This document shows positions 22,345-33,929 of a stretch of DNA of 64,000 nt, piece after piece (positions within the stretch are counted from its first letter, which is position 1; the number at the start of each line of letters is the position of its first letter). The position numbers and the translations under genes were made by a program. The notes beneath the pieces were generated by a model, which was given only the letters and a program-made list of their open reading frames with translations, ran no database searches and was not told the DNA's origin. The DNA comes from Usnea hakonensis (taxonomy: Eukaryota; Ascomycota; Lecanoromycetes; Lecanorales; Parmeliaceae), in NCBI GenBank assembly GCA_013423325.1, contig BLJB01000164.1, positions 124,001 to 188,000 of the forward strand, given 5' to 3'.

Positions 22345-23790
22345 CTTAAGAGACAAACCATGCGCTCTGACGATCATGAGCTTTGACTTGGTACTCGTGA
22401 ATTTGGGAACAACAGCTGTTGGAACTGCAGGCGACAAATGTCTTGGACCCGGAAACGCTGAGTGCTTGGAGCTTGCAAAGCATTGCTACAAGCACTGTCT
22501 TCTCGCTACCAAAGGCGCCGTGAATGAGATTGAGACCGTTCGGGGCCTGACGGCACTGCGTATGAATGCGTTGTATTTGACTTGCATTCAGTCTCGCAGT
22601 GAGCTCCTCGATTTTGCCTTGTGGTACCTTGTGGAGCAGGTCGACTGTGTGGTCCACGGAAAGATCACGCCCAACCAATACCCTCGTAACGCAACACTTC
22701 ATTAGCATCCTCGCAATGCAACAACTCATCTGTCTCATCGTACACGACGAACTCCAGTTGCTCCACAGAGATGGTTCGCCGCTTGCCAAGGTCACGTCGT
22801 AAGATATGTAGAAGTCGTCCAGGTGTCGCAACTAGGACGTCGCAACCTTGTCGTAGTTTCTCCTCTTGCGCATCTACTGGAGCACAACCGTAAATTGCAA
22901 CCAAGGTTACCCAAATCTCGTCACTGACCTCCAGTGACAGCTCTAATTCAGCCACCTTCACCACGACGAGCTGTGGAACGATCAACTTCTCTTCGTCCGA
23001 GGCCAGCTCGGCGGACGAACCTTCCCGGAGTAGCAGAGGTCAAGCAAGGTCTCGTGCACCTCAATCACAAGCTCGTGTGAAGGCACTATGATTAGAACTC
23101 TTGGCTCTGTGATCTGGCGGGGATGTTGCAGTCCGCGGACTACTTTTAAATCTCAAAGACGTTCAACAAGAGGGACTCCGTACGCCAAAGTCTTTCCTGC
23201 TCCTAAAAAGAGTCAGATCTTGATTGCTACATAGGAGAATAGGACTTACCAGTCTCTGCTTTGCATGTACTATTTATATACACTCGGTGGCCTATTCTCC
23301 GTAGAACATAGTCCATAGTGTATCTCGCGGCGTCTTGATCCTCCGTAAGCACTCCTGTCTCTTTGTGCACATACACCTTCGGCTCACCAACAAAAGATTC
23401 CACGAATTCTTCTTGTAGTGGCGTTAGGCTGGTGACTCTCATGTATCGCAAGTCGAGTTTGGTACCAGATACAAACATATACACCAATGAAATTACCTAG
23501 AAGCGTTCTCTCCCGGCTTGATCGTGGCCTTTTTGCGTTCACTTCTCTCAACTTCGCCCGCGAGGAACTTTGAGACGTCGTAACTAAGTCCATCTACTTC
23601 TGGTAGATCAAGCGAGACATCTTCCACAACCCCGCCCGTCTCACGACTCTTCCAAGCTACGTTTACAACGAACAAGGCTTTGTCCAACCTTAAAGTGGAG
23701 ACCCTACCCAAGCCTTTATCCTTGTCAAGTCGCAGCTCAGTTCCAAGACTCTCAAGCCACGGCCGTTCTTTGGCTTCCCAGAGGACCAAA
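22345..23790 (-). pseudogene. Degenerate helicase mosaic: DEAD-box fragment embedded in UPF1-like (AAA_11) helicase remains
   Basis: Read 5' to 3' on the minus strand. 23789-23493 encodes LRLDKALFVVNVAWKS and KPGENAS, resembling the N-terminal part of UPF1/SMUBP2-like fungal helicases. About 23430-23240 encodes GHRVYINSTCKAETG. A still canonical intron (GTAAGT...TTTTTAG, about 23239-23195) joins it to GAGKTLAYGVPLVERL, giving an AETGAGKT DEAD-box motif I. A stop follows at once, then PRVLIIVPSHELVIEV (motif Ia-like), a frameshift, and 22985-22665 with VAIYGCAPVDAQ, DVLVATPGRLLHIL and DETD in place of DEAD. After another frameshift, 22690-22346 carries LNASQIQRIHTQ and LIHGAFGSEKT, a damaged Walker A of the UPF1-type GPPGTGKT. 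Multiple stops and frame changes show it is not functional as one protein. Confidence 0.72.
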
Positions 23791-26700
23791 ACTAATCACG
23801 AGTTGAAGCATCTGATGCAAGGAATTGGCTTGTGACTGGATTGAAAGTCAAGCTCTGCAAAGTATTTTTCGAAGACCAGACTTGCGACTTGGTAAAGTAT
23901 TGCAGCAAAAATCACGTACAGCGAGCAAGAAAAAAACCTAAAGCTCAAGCGCTTAGCGAGAAAAGGCTCCTCCAAAAAATCGCCATTTCGCCCGCAAGAG
24001 ATTTGTCTTTTTTCCATTCAATACTTGGTATTTCCGTCATAAATAGAAGCGATCGATTTGTGCTGTTGGATAAACATTAAAAAATGTGCGCAAATGAAAA
24101 AAAAGGAAGCTTTTTTATGTTGGGATCTCGAAAAGGTTGTAAGCATTCCCGTATGCATGATATTTGCAACATTGTCGTACGCACAAGTGTCTAGAAAGAC
24201 GAGCGGGGTGATCAGGCAACAGGAAACATCTACCCTAAAGGAGACGAAGAAGTGAAAGATCTGCGTCTACGGAGGTAGATGCCATTTAGGTGGGGTCGGG
24301 ATGATGGTGATGGGATCATAGGAAAGATGTGCCGGAAAGTTTGGCTGTGACCTCTTCAAGCTCTCTGCTTGGAATGACTCGAATAAAGATGTAATGGTGG
24401 AGCATCGGCGATGGACAACTAAGCGGTCAAGTTTGGCAAGCTCTCTTGTATAAGGATGCACCCTATGACGAATGGGTCAAGACATGGCCAGGTGGTATTG
24501 GCAAGGCAGCCGAGATTGCAGGATAACGGGTTGATAGGTGGATAATGGATAATGGATACCTAGACGTGTCGGGCCAAAGGGCTGCATTTGCTCGAGCCTT
24601 GAGGGCGGCAAAGCAGCATGATGCAAGGGAGCGGCCCACGCGCATAGACGAGGTGATTAATCTTCTGGATTTTCCTGTTTAGAGGTATATTATTATTAAT
24701 TATCATTGAATATTAGAGAACCGAACCAATAGGCACAATCAATTCCTTGCTTTAGAGTAAAGTAAGACAGAGTAAGTATTGTCGGGCAGTCGACGGCTTC
24801 CCTTGCCCAAATGGTGGAGAGCTATGTTACTATTGGGAGGTTTCTGGCGAGACGGAGAATTCGGTTTAATTCCTTGAGTTCTCTCATATCTTAACAAGTT
24901 ACCAGTAATTTGGAAGCTTCATTATCATCATTGATTCAAATTGTTTGTGCGTATCGACCGGTTAGAAATCTAATGCGATAAATGCGTTACATTCTCCTAA
25001 GATCCCTGATCAGTTGTACATGCAAGAAGAACTTCAGTCTACCACGGTAAGACACACCTATTCATGCTCCATGCTTCAACCTCTACCTACCTTAGTATTG
25101 GTTTCGCGGGGGGAAGAACTAGTTTCGCCAATTAACTCGTATAGATACCTTACTTTACCTTAACATGGTAGCACAAAGTTAGGGCTCTCTTGCGGGGGGC
25201 TGTGCTTTGGGGGTCCAGTCTCAGAGTCGATTGGCAGCTGGACAGAGGCAGCGGCTGTTCCTTTTGGCACCTATAGTATAATGTGTTACGATATCTTAGA
25301 CACGGCATGCGTGGTCCGCGGGTCATAGGCGAAGACACGTATAGACGAGACCGAGGAGACCCGATATGTTGGTAATTGGTCCTTTTGGTCCTTGTCTTTT
25401 CACGCAACTTTCGTCTTGCATGTCGCCCCCAACCATGAACTGCGATTTCTATCAGAAAAAATGATAAGATGATCTCGGAAGAAAATTATCGGAGGCTTGC
25501 TCAAAGCTCGAATCAATTCATTGTTGATATTCGAGAAAGTGCTTAATAGTATAAGAGTGAATGGCTTTTCCGAATAAAAGAATTAACGCTCAATCAGGGT
25601 GAGCTCGCATGCCGCATGGGACTTTGGTACAAATGACGATCAGGTGGAGTCACGAGTAGCCCAAAGCGTTTCATGCCACGCCGTGCAAGGATAACGCGGG
25701 ATGTCAAGGCATTCCATTTGGTAAGACGCGAGACAAAGGCCTTAAAGCAAGGAGGAGTCGAGCATTTGCTTGGATCATGTTGGAAGATCGACAGCAAGGT
25801 GATGCAGCTAGAGCGGCAATACAATTAGCCTTTTCGTAACCTAGGAGGAAAGTCCCTGAATTTGTAAGCTAGAGGCTAGAGGAGGAGAGAAAAAGGCCTA
25901 GGGCCGTAGAAGCCCCCCTAGAAGACCCCTAGAAGGTTGGTGGAAGGGCCGTGGAACTTTTTTTCTGAGAAGGGTGTCCTGCATCCTATTGTTTGTCGGC
26001 TGAGCCCGATAATTAAAAGAAAGAAGGTCTAATGCAAAGTCGATCGTCAACGATTTGCGGGTTTGCGACCACATGCATTTCATAATCCTAGATTGTCTCT
26101 CTATCCTTACTTTTTATTCCTTTTATCGATAGACTGATACACGACTAGATTGTAGATACGAGGATAAAATAAAAATCAAAACAATAAAATAATAATAAAG
26201 GGCATGGCTCTTCATGAACAAAAGTGAAGTGCGTACCTCATGCTTATGCTACCTTATGTTGTTGTTGTTGATAATTGTTATATAATTATTTACAGGGGGT
26301 CAGATCAAATCTCCGTCAGGTTTGCAGCTCTTTTTTGCCCCTCTCAGAGTCTCCACGAGTCTCATCAAGGCATTAAGAAATTAGGACTCCCGCTATTATT
26401 CACCATTCACCACCACTCACCATTCACTCTTTCTCTTCTTTCTCTTCAACCAACTATTCAAGAGAGAAGCCGCTCTTGCTCCTTCCCTTTCCCACATGAT
26501 TCGACCTCACCGCAACTCCCCCTGCTACATCAACCTCAGGGGCTTCCATTAGCCCCTCACCGTCTCTTATGCTCGTGCACTCCGCCCACAGAGCTTTGAC
26601 CAAACACCAAACCAACCTTCCCGGCATGTACTTCAGCCACATTCTGCACCAAACATCATAGCGACACCATCTAGCTTCAATACCTACAGCATTCCCCAGA

Positions 26701-27614
26701 CTCAAAATTTCCGACCCTGCACGACACACAGTACCCTTGCTTCCCGAAGTCGTTCGTTACCCACCCACAACAAACGCCAAACCCTCTGAATCTACACCCA
26801 AAAGCGCACTTGGCTTCAGATACTCTTATACGCACTATCTGGCAAAGAGATATAGAATACCTTGGGTACCCCTGACACGGCGAAGATTGCGCTCGAATAG
26901 CGGTCAACCCTCTCTACACACGCTCGGTCCGTCCCCAGCTCCAAGTGCAAGCGGAGCAGAACCGAGAGGGAAATCCTGTTGTTACACCATTCTGCAGGCA
27001 GAACCATCATATGCGCAGAGACCCACCCCCACAGCGTTCACCTTGAGCTCAAGCTGATTCCGGGCGCGGGCTCACCGCCGACCCACTTTACTTAGCTAGT
27101 GGGGTGACCACAGGAGCCAGCTATCGAATCTATTGTCCGACTCTCTGGAATTCGGATATCTTTGAACTAAAGCAAACCTCGCGAACAGAAGCTACGACTA
27201 CATCGTCCACGAGCTTTCACCGTCACATTCACCGAGACGCTGGAATACGCGTTCCACGATCGGGGTTCGTCCACAGCCTCCCGAGAGACCACGCCAAAAA
27301 CTTCCCTGATCGAGCCGCTACACTTTCATCACAGATGATCAGGTAACAAACGCAAAGAGCATACTCCCCATCTAACCTGCATGCGTGAGCCTCTTTCAGA
27401 TCATCTCCAGGACATATTCAAACCAAGCAAAACGCCAAGCTCGCCGACGACCTCTTCGTTGAACAGCCTTTACCTGCTGTGTTCCGAAAGCTTCGATAAA
27501 GTCGCTCAACCCTGCAGCTGTCGAAGGATCGACTAAAGCGCTACGCTGCGACACTGCAGTCAGATAGCATCCGCTGCTAAAAGGGTTCAGAGGTCTCTCG
27601 TTCCCAATTCAGCC
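23791..27614. other. Gene-poor region of about 3.8 kb; right part probably promoter and leader of the zinc-finger gene
   Basis: From 23.8 to about 26.3 kb I see no recognisable gene, only short random-looking ORFs. It is AT-rich, with low-complexity A/T stretches (for example 26100-26300), a cluster of CTAGA/CTAGG words at 25870-25940, and TACCTTA-type motifs at 25081-25095 and 25145-25162. From about 26.38 to 27.6 kb the plus strand is C/T-rich (repeated CACCATTCACC and TTTCTCTTC), which fits a long promoter and 5' leader of the gene starting at 27615. Confidence 0.5.
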
Positions 27615-28981
27615 ATGGATATCACAAACATTCTGAACGGAAAAGGCCCTGCTGCTGTTGCCGCCGCCGCCGAGCGACAATATCAGCAGCACATGTCGCG
27701 GGGTGTGGGCTATAGTCCTGCCCCTAAGCTCCAACAACAGATGCCAATCCTGCCCACAAATTACGTTGAGCGGCCCTTCCAGAATGTGCCCGTGCAACAG
27801 CAGCAGCAACAACACATTGATCAGCACGATGCTGGTGCCGATGACTCTGGTAGTTCACGGCAAAACAGCAGTGGAAGTGTAAAAGCTTTTGCATGCACTA
27901 CTTGCGGTAAAGGTTTTGCACGAAGGAGTGATCTTGCTCGTCACGGTACAGTCACCTGAAGGTCGTCATCCATGTCATGACTAATCCAAACCTCCAGAAC
28001 GGATACATAGCGGCGACAGGCCCCATGTCTGCCCCGAAAAAGGGTGCAACAAACCATTCATTCAGCGATCTGCTTTGACAGTGCACATGCGAGTTCACTC
28101 AGGCGAGAAGCCACACATGTGTGAGCGTTGCGGCAAGGTGAGCAAGTCATGATGATTTCTGTCAACTTCGCTGACAGATTTCGTAGCCCTTCAGCGATTC
28201 AAGCTCTCTGGCCCGACATCGTCGGATTCATTCCGGGAAACGACCATACAAATGTCCTTTTGCAGATTGTCAGAAGACTTTTACGCGTCGCACTACTCTA
28301 ACTCGTCACCAAAACCAACACTCTGGCACAGTGGAGCAGGCAGCCGCCGCAACTGCAGCGGCCCTAGCCTCTCGGAATCCACGGCAACACAGCCGTGCCG
28401 ACTCAGATGTTGTTGGGAGCTTCTCCGACACCGCATCAATTATTTCTGGAACTACGAGAACACCTTCTCCAGGCGAACGAAATCTGCCCTTGTCGCCCTT
28501 GAGCGACGTCCCCCATATGCACTTTCTCAACCGCCAAACAAGCAACACATCCTACAATTCCAGCGAATATCTACCTCCTCACATGCGAGCCGGACTCCAA
28601 CAACCTAGCCCTCGCTCGTCTCCAGACGCAAGCTCGCCGTGCCTCTCCGCCTACAGCGGCAAACACGGCCGCCCCTCCCTGACCTCACATCCTATGCTTC
28701 CAGTACTCGAACCTCCCACCTTCCACGAACTTCGCCAACCCAGCAGCGGAAATGTGAGTCCCCATATGAGTGGCGGCTCCGGATGGCAGAGTCCGGCGCA
28801 CCCAAATGGCTTGCCAAGTCCAGGGCACAATGATGGATTCGGGTATAGTGACCCCTCTTATGGATTTCCTCAGCACTTGATGTCCAACATAAGGAGACCG
28901 CAGAGCACGGAGCCCGATCAATACGAGTTGAGGCCACGACAAATGAGCAGTGCCAATATGTGGGCAACGACTATGGGATAA
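27615..28981 (+). CDS. C2H2 zinc-finger transcription factor with four tandem fingers
   Basis: Three exons (27615-27945, 27998-28137, 28187-28981) give 421 residues. The N-terminus (MDITNILNGKGPAAVAAAAE) is followed by a Q-rich stretch (residues 61-66). Four adjacent C2H2 fingers follow: FACTTCGKGFARRSDLARH (about 92-114), HVCPEKGCNKPFIQRSALTVH (about 120-144), HMCERCGKPFSDSSSLARH (about 150-172) and YKCPFADCQKTFTRRTTLTRH (about 178-202). The linkers are of the SGEKP/SGDRP type, typical of DNA-binding arrays. Both introns cut within the finger array. The C-terminal half is S/P-rich with possible phosphorylation sites (TRTPSPGER) and looks disordered. It is expected to act in the nucleus as a sequence-specific regulator; target genes are unknown. 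I do not assign a name. Confidence 0.93.
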
Positions 28982-29736
28982 TACTGCTATTCTGAAGGAT
29001 TGCTAGGCCTGTATGATACTATCGTGTTCTCCTTGCTGGTCTCTGTATTATACCCCCGAGCTGCTTGCGTTGCGTTGCGTTGCTTTGCTTTTGTTGCGGC
29101 TGGCATATTGTTTTATCTTGTTGTTCTGACTGTAGATCTTTGTCAGATGAGCGTGGAGTTTTCTGGGTTGAATCTGCATGCTGGGAGCGAACGGAAGAGG
29201 TTTGGATGTCACCATGCAAAGACCTTGAATGCTTTTCCAATGGGTGTCAATAGATTTGATACAAGTAAATTACAAGATTAAAGACCGCTTCCCGGTCAAG
29301 AATAGACAGCCACACGGCTTGGCCGCGAACTATCCTTCTCAAGCTACTACCCATCTCGCAGTTTCGCAAGTCAGGTCTTTCATCGTGGGCCCAGTTGACC
29401 GGCTGCACGGCGGTAGCAAGTCGCTTTCACGACGAGGCCCTTTGGTAAAGGTGGAGGCATGCAAATGCGATCCCAGGGTGACACGTGATCAGTAAAGAGT
29501 TTCCCATCTGGATAGTATACTTGACCACAGGCCTCCAATCGAGCCCTTAGAAATGTGGGATCTTAACTCCACTCTTTTGGCGGGATGAGCTACTTACTTT
29601 GGACGAATAACCCTCGGCAAGCACGATAAATGACAGCGGTCATGGCCGTCATGCATCTCGGTAGAATTTCCGCTGAGGCTTTGGGTCCGTTCTGTATACT
29701 TGAAGTTGGATTTCATGCGCGCCCTGACCCCGATGC
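28982..29736. other. Convergent 3' regions of the zinc-finger and SGNH hydrolase genes
   Basis: No gene was recognised. The short ORFs at 29000-29495 do not look coding. A CACGTG palindrome occurs at about 29482-29487 but is not near a start codon. Confidence 0.45.
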
Positions 29737-30435
29737 CTACCGCGGATGAGGCTTCGAATTGCTAGCATCGAAATGGTGTACGTTGCTGTGCTCCGTAAAC
29801 TCTGACGTCCTCTCCCCATCATGGCCCTCGGCTCGAATAATCTCTACTAATGCCTCCCCGATCGATTCCCCCATCATCTCATACCCTTTCTTCCCCAAAT
29901 GAACCCCATCCCTATCATACACTTTACCAACCAGGACATTCTCCACGTTAGCAGGCGGTAGCAGGTTCGCCACGTCCACACTATAAAGCTTCTCGTGCCG
30001 TTCCCGGACAATCAGCTCGTTCAGCGCATCATACCTGCGCGCCAACGCCTCGCTCCCACCAACCGTTTTCGTAACGGTCAAGGCTACAACTTTCGAACCC
30101 GTCTGGAAAGCAATGTCCCATATCTCCCTTAACGCGTGCAGTATCTCCTCTGGCTCGCGTTCGGAGAGGAGATCGTTGCCGCCGCCTTGGATGATGATGA
30201 AGTCGTATGCTGTGGTTGCGGAGCGGGTGAGGGAGTGCAGACGTTTGGGGTACTGGCCTTGGACGACGGTGTCGCCGGGGAGTCCGTCGGTTTGGATGCT
30301 GAAGTGGATGGTTGGGAGGGAGGTTTTGAGGTGGGTTTCTAGGGCGCTGGCGTAGGGGTAGTAGCGGAGACCGAGTTGGGACCAGCCGGCTGTGATTGAG
30401 GCTCCGAAACAGAGGATTCGGATTGATGGAGGCAT
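29737..30435 (-). CDS. SGNH/GDSL-type hydrolase (esterase/lipase fold)
   Basis: A single exon of 232 codons from the ATG at 30435. The four SGNH blocks are present. Block I is FGASITAG with the nucleophile Ser13. Block II glycine is in DGLPGDTV (about 51-57). Block III is GGGND with Asn87. Block V is DRDGVHLGKKG with Asp176 and His179. No signal peptide is visible, so it is probably intracellular. Length matches the small SGNH_hydro family, which includes isoamyl acetate-hydrolysing and acyl-protein or lysophospholipase-like esterases. The substrate cannot be told from sequence. The C-terminal tail of about 25 residues is polar and His/Ser-rich. Confidence 0.9.
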   Translation of the reverse strand: MPPSIRILCFGASITAGWSQLGLRYYPYASALETHLKTSLPTIHFSIQTDGLPGDTVVQGQYPKRLHSLTRSATTAYDFIIIQGGGNDLLSEREPEEILHALREIWDIAFQTGSKVVALTVTKTVGGSEALARRYDALNELIVRERHEKLYSVDVANLLPPANVENVLVGKVYDRDGVHLGKKGYEMMGESIGEALVEIIRAEGHDGERTSEFTEHSNVHHFDASNSKPHPR

Positions 30436-32052
30436 GGCTGTTAGTGGATCTATTTCAGATTTCGAACAGATTTTGTTCTATTCGGTATGAAGCTTTTTCA
30501 AGTTTTGAGCAGATCTGTTCTATTTGGTAAATTGAGATATCCGGTTGAATATTCGCCTTGCTGTACGGAGTACTGAAGGGAAAATCCGTCAGCCCTACCA
30601 GGTACCACGACGCCACAAGGCCCGCAACTTAGCCACAAGTACCTTCACGGGCCATCCATGGTACAATAATAAGTACCGAGTCAGGTCAGTCAGTAAAACC
30701 TATAACCCTGTCATCCTGTCCCCGTTGCGTCTTCTACCAGAGCCTTCAGCATTATCTGCCTAGAGATTGCCGTACGCACTGTCGACTGCCCGGAAGCTTT
30801 TGGGTTGCCGGAACATGGGGCTTGGGCTAGCGTCTTAGTATCTATTCATGAAGCCCCACTCTGTCCTGAAAGGATCGCTAGCTAGGCCCGAGGCCACTTT
30901 GAGAGGGCTCGTATAGCGGCTACTTGTCAATGACCGGGCTAGTTGACAAAAAAAATGGCAGTCTCGAAAATACAAGGTCGAGGAACTTGTGTTTGACCGA
31001 AAGGCAGTTGATTCATTATGACTCTCGTCTCACGGGCTTCTACCATGTGTTCGCTCCACTCGCTCAGAAAAATGCTGATGATTATCGGCCAATTCACCGA
31101 GCTTTTCAACCCCTTTTGGAGATCTGCCTGGTGTCCATGTTATCCTATTAACAGCTACGCTCAGTTGCACTGTCCTGCTAGGCTATTCTAGCAGCACCAG
31201 AGACTATTATAGCCGGCATCAGCTTGTTGCTCCCCTCCAGCGCTTGTGCACCTAGAAACGACCAGTTCCCATGGAGACGCATTGAAGCGCTTGAAATTTG
31301 TTTCTTGACGATCCTGATCAAGCTGCCAAATCTCGTGCCGTGCCGTGCAAATTTGACTCAGCCACAAGTCAGTAGTAGCTTTGTTGGTGCCTTTCCAACA
31401 CTGGCACGCTTTATCAATTAGCAACACAGCCTCAGCCGGCGAACTTTTCAAGACTCGTGGACCAGCCTCGGAGACAGTCGGCTACACGGTACACAACCGT
31501 GCGTTGCTCTTGTATCTGGCTCGTAGATCTACTCCCGACTTGCGATCAAAGCGGGTATCTCAAGGAGCGCCAATGATCTTTAGTAAAGCAACCGAGAACA
31601 TCCGCGGCATTTGTTGCTATCCCATGTACTCAATCTAACAGAAGGGAAAATAGCGAGTGGGAGGATGACCGAAACCAAGAAAGGAATCTATTTTCAAGTT
31701 CCTGCAATTGCTGCTGTATGGGCCCGCAGCGCTGAAACATGATTGGCATTTTACCGGAGAGAAAACCTTTTCTCTGCGTAGAATGTTCTCTGCATTTGCA
31801 TCTTTGAACAGGAAGAGCCTGATTTTCCCAGGATAATATCCACTGTCCACATGTTCGCATGAGTGGATAGTAGGAAAGGCGCTTCTACATGCCACTCGTC
31901 CGGTACGAGGACATCCTCCTTATGAGGTCCGAAAATACCGAGATCTCCTTTCTTCATGACCTCTACCGCTCTCTCTTGCACCTTCAGCTCTCACCCCAGA
32001 GTCGTGCCATGCTCGACTTCTCCTAGACTAACGTGCTTTCATCAGAATCATC
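30436..32052. other. Intergenic region, no gene recognised
   Basis: It holds the promoter of the SGNH hydrolase and, to the right, the promoter of the WSC gene. A TGTACGGAGTACT motif lies at about 30562. Minus-strand ORFs at 31188-31451 and 31751-31981 have some protein-like character but no recognised family. Confidence 0.4.
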
Positions 32053-32955
32053 ATGAGGTGCCCTAGAGTACTTACTTTTTCCTTTCTCATCTTCACAACA
32101 AGCAGTATTATATGCCTCAAAGCATCGAGCCTGCCCGTCGATGCACCTCCTTCTGGCCCGCCAACGATCACGCTCGTCTCTTCAAATGAGAAGATAAACA
32201 CCTCAAACTTAGCTCCTCCCAAACCTTCTGTTCCGCCCAAGCCGCCGGCAATAGTCTCGGTACAAGGCTGGGTTTACCGAGGTTGTTGGACAGATGATCC
32301 GCACGACAGGACGCTCATTGCAAAGAGATGGAAGGGTAATGTTACTCCACAGAGATGCGCGCAGTACTGTAAAGGGTACGCCTATTTCGGGGTGGAGTAT
32401 TCAAACGAGGTTAGTATATTTTGGGATGGATCCTGCCCACTTTGATAGCTAGAGAGGGCAACATCCACATCTTTGAAAAGCAGAAAGGTCTTTTATTTCC
32501 TAGAGCTGTGGTTTTCTCTAGGTAGAACATCACGGCTCAGCAGCGAAAGGATTCTTTGATTATCCCAAGTTGTCTTCATCTTTCCGGATCTCATTTTGGA
32601 AGTGGGACATTGCAACGGCCAAATGGCCTGTCTGGTCTTCTTATTGCCCTTTGTATAAGGAAATGAGCCTTGGTACCCTGACACTAGAATGGGAAAAGGT
32701 GTTCATGTTTTCTGTTTCGGGTGTGTACCTGGCAAGAGCGATACTGACTCACATCTTCAGTGCTACTGTGGCAACCATCTTTCCCATCTCACCCGGAAAG
32801 TCTCGGACAATGCTTGCTCACATGTGTGCATGGGAAACATTGAATCGATCTGTGGAGGCTCCAATTCGCTCAGCTTATATGAGGTTGATCCGTCGAATGT
32901 CGCTGTTTCTAAGGAGATGCGCGTACAAGCATATGAGGATCAAGACTGCGGTTAG
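32053..32955 (+). CDS. Secreted single WSC-domain protein
   Basis: Two exons, 32053-32409 and 32761-32955, give 183 residues. A signal peptide is likely (MRCPRVLTFSFLIFTTSSIICLKASS). A short proline-rich segment (PPKPSVPPKPPA) precedes one WSC domain: WVYRGCWTDD, CAQYCKGYAYFGVEYSNE in exon 1, then CYCGNHL, ACSHVCMGN and CGGSNSLSLYE in exon 2. All eight cysteines expected of a WSC domain appear once the exons are joined. WSC domains bind carbohydrate and occur in cell-wall sensors and secreted glucan-binding proteins. No transmembrane helix is present, so it is a secreted form. The 351-nt intron is long for this genome; it may hold an unrecognised exon or an insertion. Confidence 0.8.
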
Positions 32956-33929
32956 ATATCGTCAAGACCATGAGGTGAACGAAAGGAAAATGAGGTGTAG
33001 AACAGGGACCGAGGAAGCGGTTCACATCCAGTCTGGGCAGGAACGGCCGTGGGGTATTACATTCCCGGGCAACAAGGCACCCTCGCTTTAGAGACAGGAC
33101 AAGCAATCTTTGAATGGGTCAATGGATCTGGTATAGACAACCGAGCTTTTCTAGACAACCCCCACTCTTCCTAAATAATCCGCCTCTCTTGCGTAACCCA
33201 TACTTTGCAAGCGACCACCAGCCAGCACCTTGAAGTGTGGTTCTCTGTCGAAACCCAGCTCTTTCCCAGCTCTTTTGCTTTTTCCCCTGTGTCGACCCCT
33301 ATGGCTTGTACCGAAGCTAAGACAGCTATCGTAATAGGCGGCTCAGATCGTGGCAGCGCGTTAGGTGGTAGCTGTGATGAGAGGTACGGGGGAAGCGGTA
33401 CGCTATCAGGGGCGCGTACTTTGAAGAGAAGGGTTGGTAAGGCATCTGGGATGTTAGCAGAAACATTGAAGTTGGATACAAGAACCCTTGTTTGTTTTGC
33501 TTTGACAGTTTTGAGTCAACGGAATGGGCAAACGACAAATAGACGAGATTCTCGTACAGGTACAAGGATCAAACTGCAACAATATACGAGGGATTGTCGA
33601 GGCTTACAGGATGCGGTTTTTTGGCATGCCCAATACCAGCCCATACCTAATGGGGACAAGTGCATCACGTTGGCGCCTGCTGCATGTTTCATAAGTGGGG
33701 GAAGAATTGTTTGGGAAAGATCGAGAACTTTTTGCTCTCTTAGACTGGGCTGTGGTGAAGTATGATTGTAACATCGCAATGTGCTTGAAATAAACAAACG
33801 CAAAGGGCAGAGATGATGGACGTCGTCGAGTACGGGACCAGCAACAAGGCCAAATCTGTGGCAGCATCTTCATTCAATTGTGAGCCTATCTATTTGAGCA
33901 GCAAAACTAAAGCCAGATCCTGTGCTGCC
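32956..33929. other. Intergenic region, no gene recognised
   Basis: An open plus-strand frame at 33205-33765 (from an internal ATG at 33301) has no recognisable motif and irregular composition. I do not call it a gene. Confidence 0.4.

Noticed and set aside
32570..33091. 173-codon plus-strand ORF overlapping the WSC gene
   Set aside because: It covers the WSC intron and shadows exon 2 in another frame; the cysteine pattern supports the WSC frame.
33205..33765. 186-codon plus-strand ORF
   Set aside because: It begins at a TTG rather than ATG, lacks recognisable motifs, and its composition looks random.
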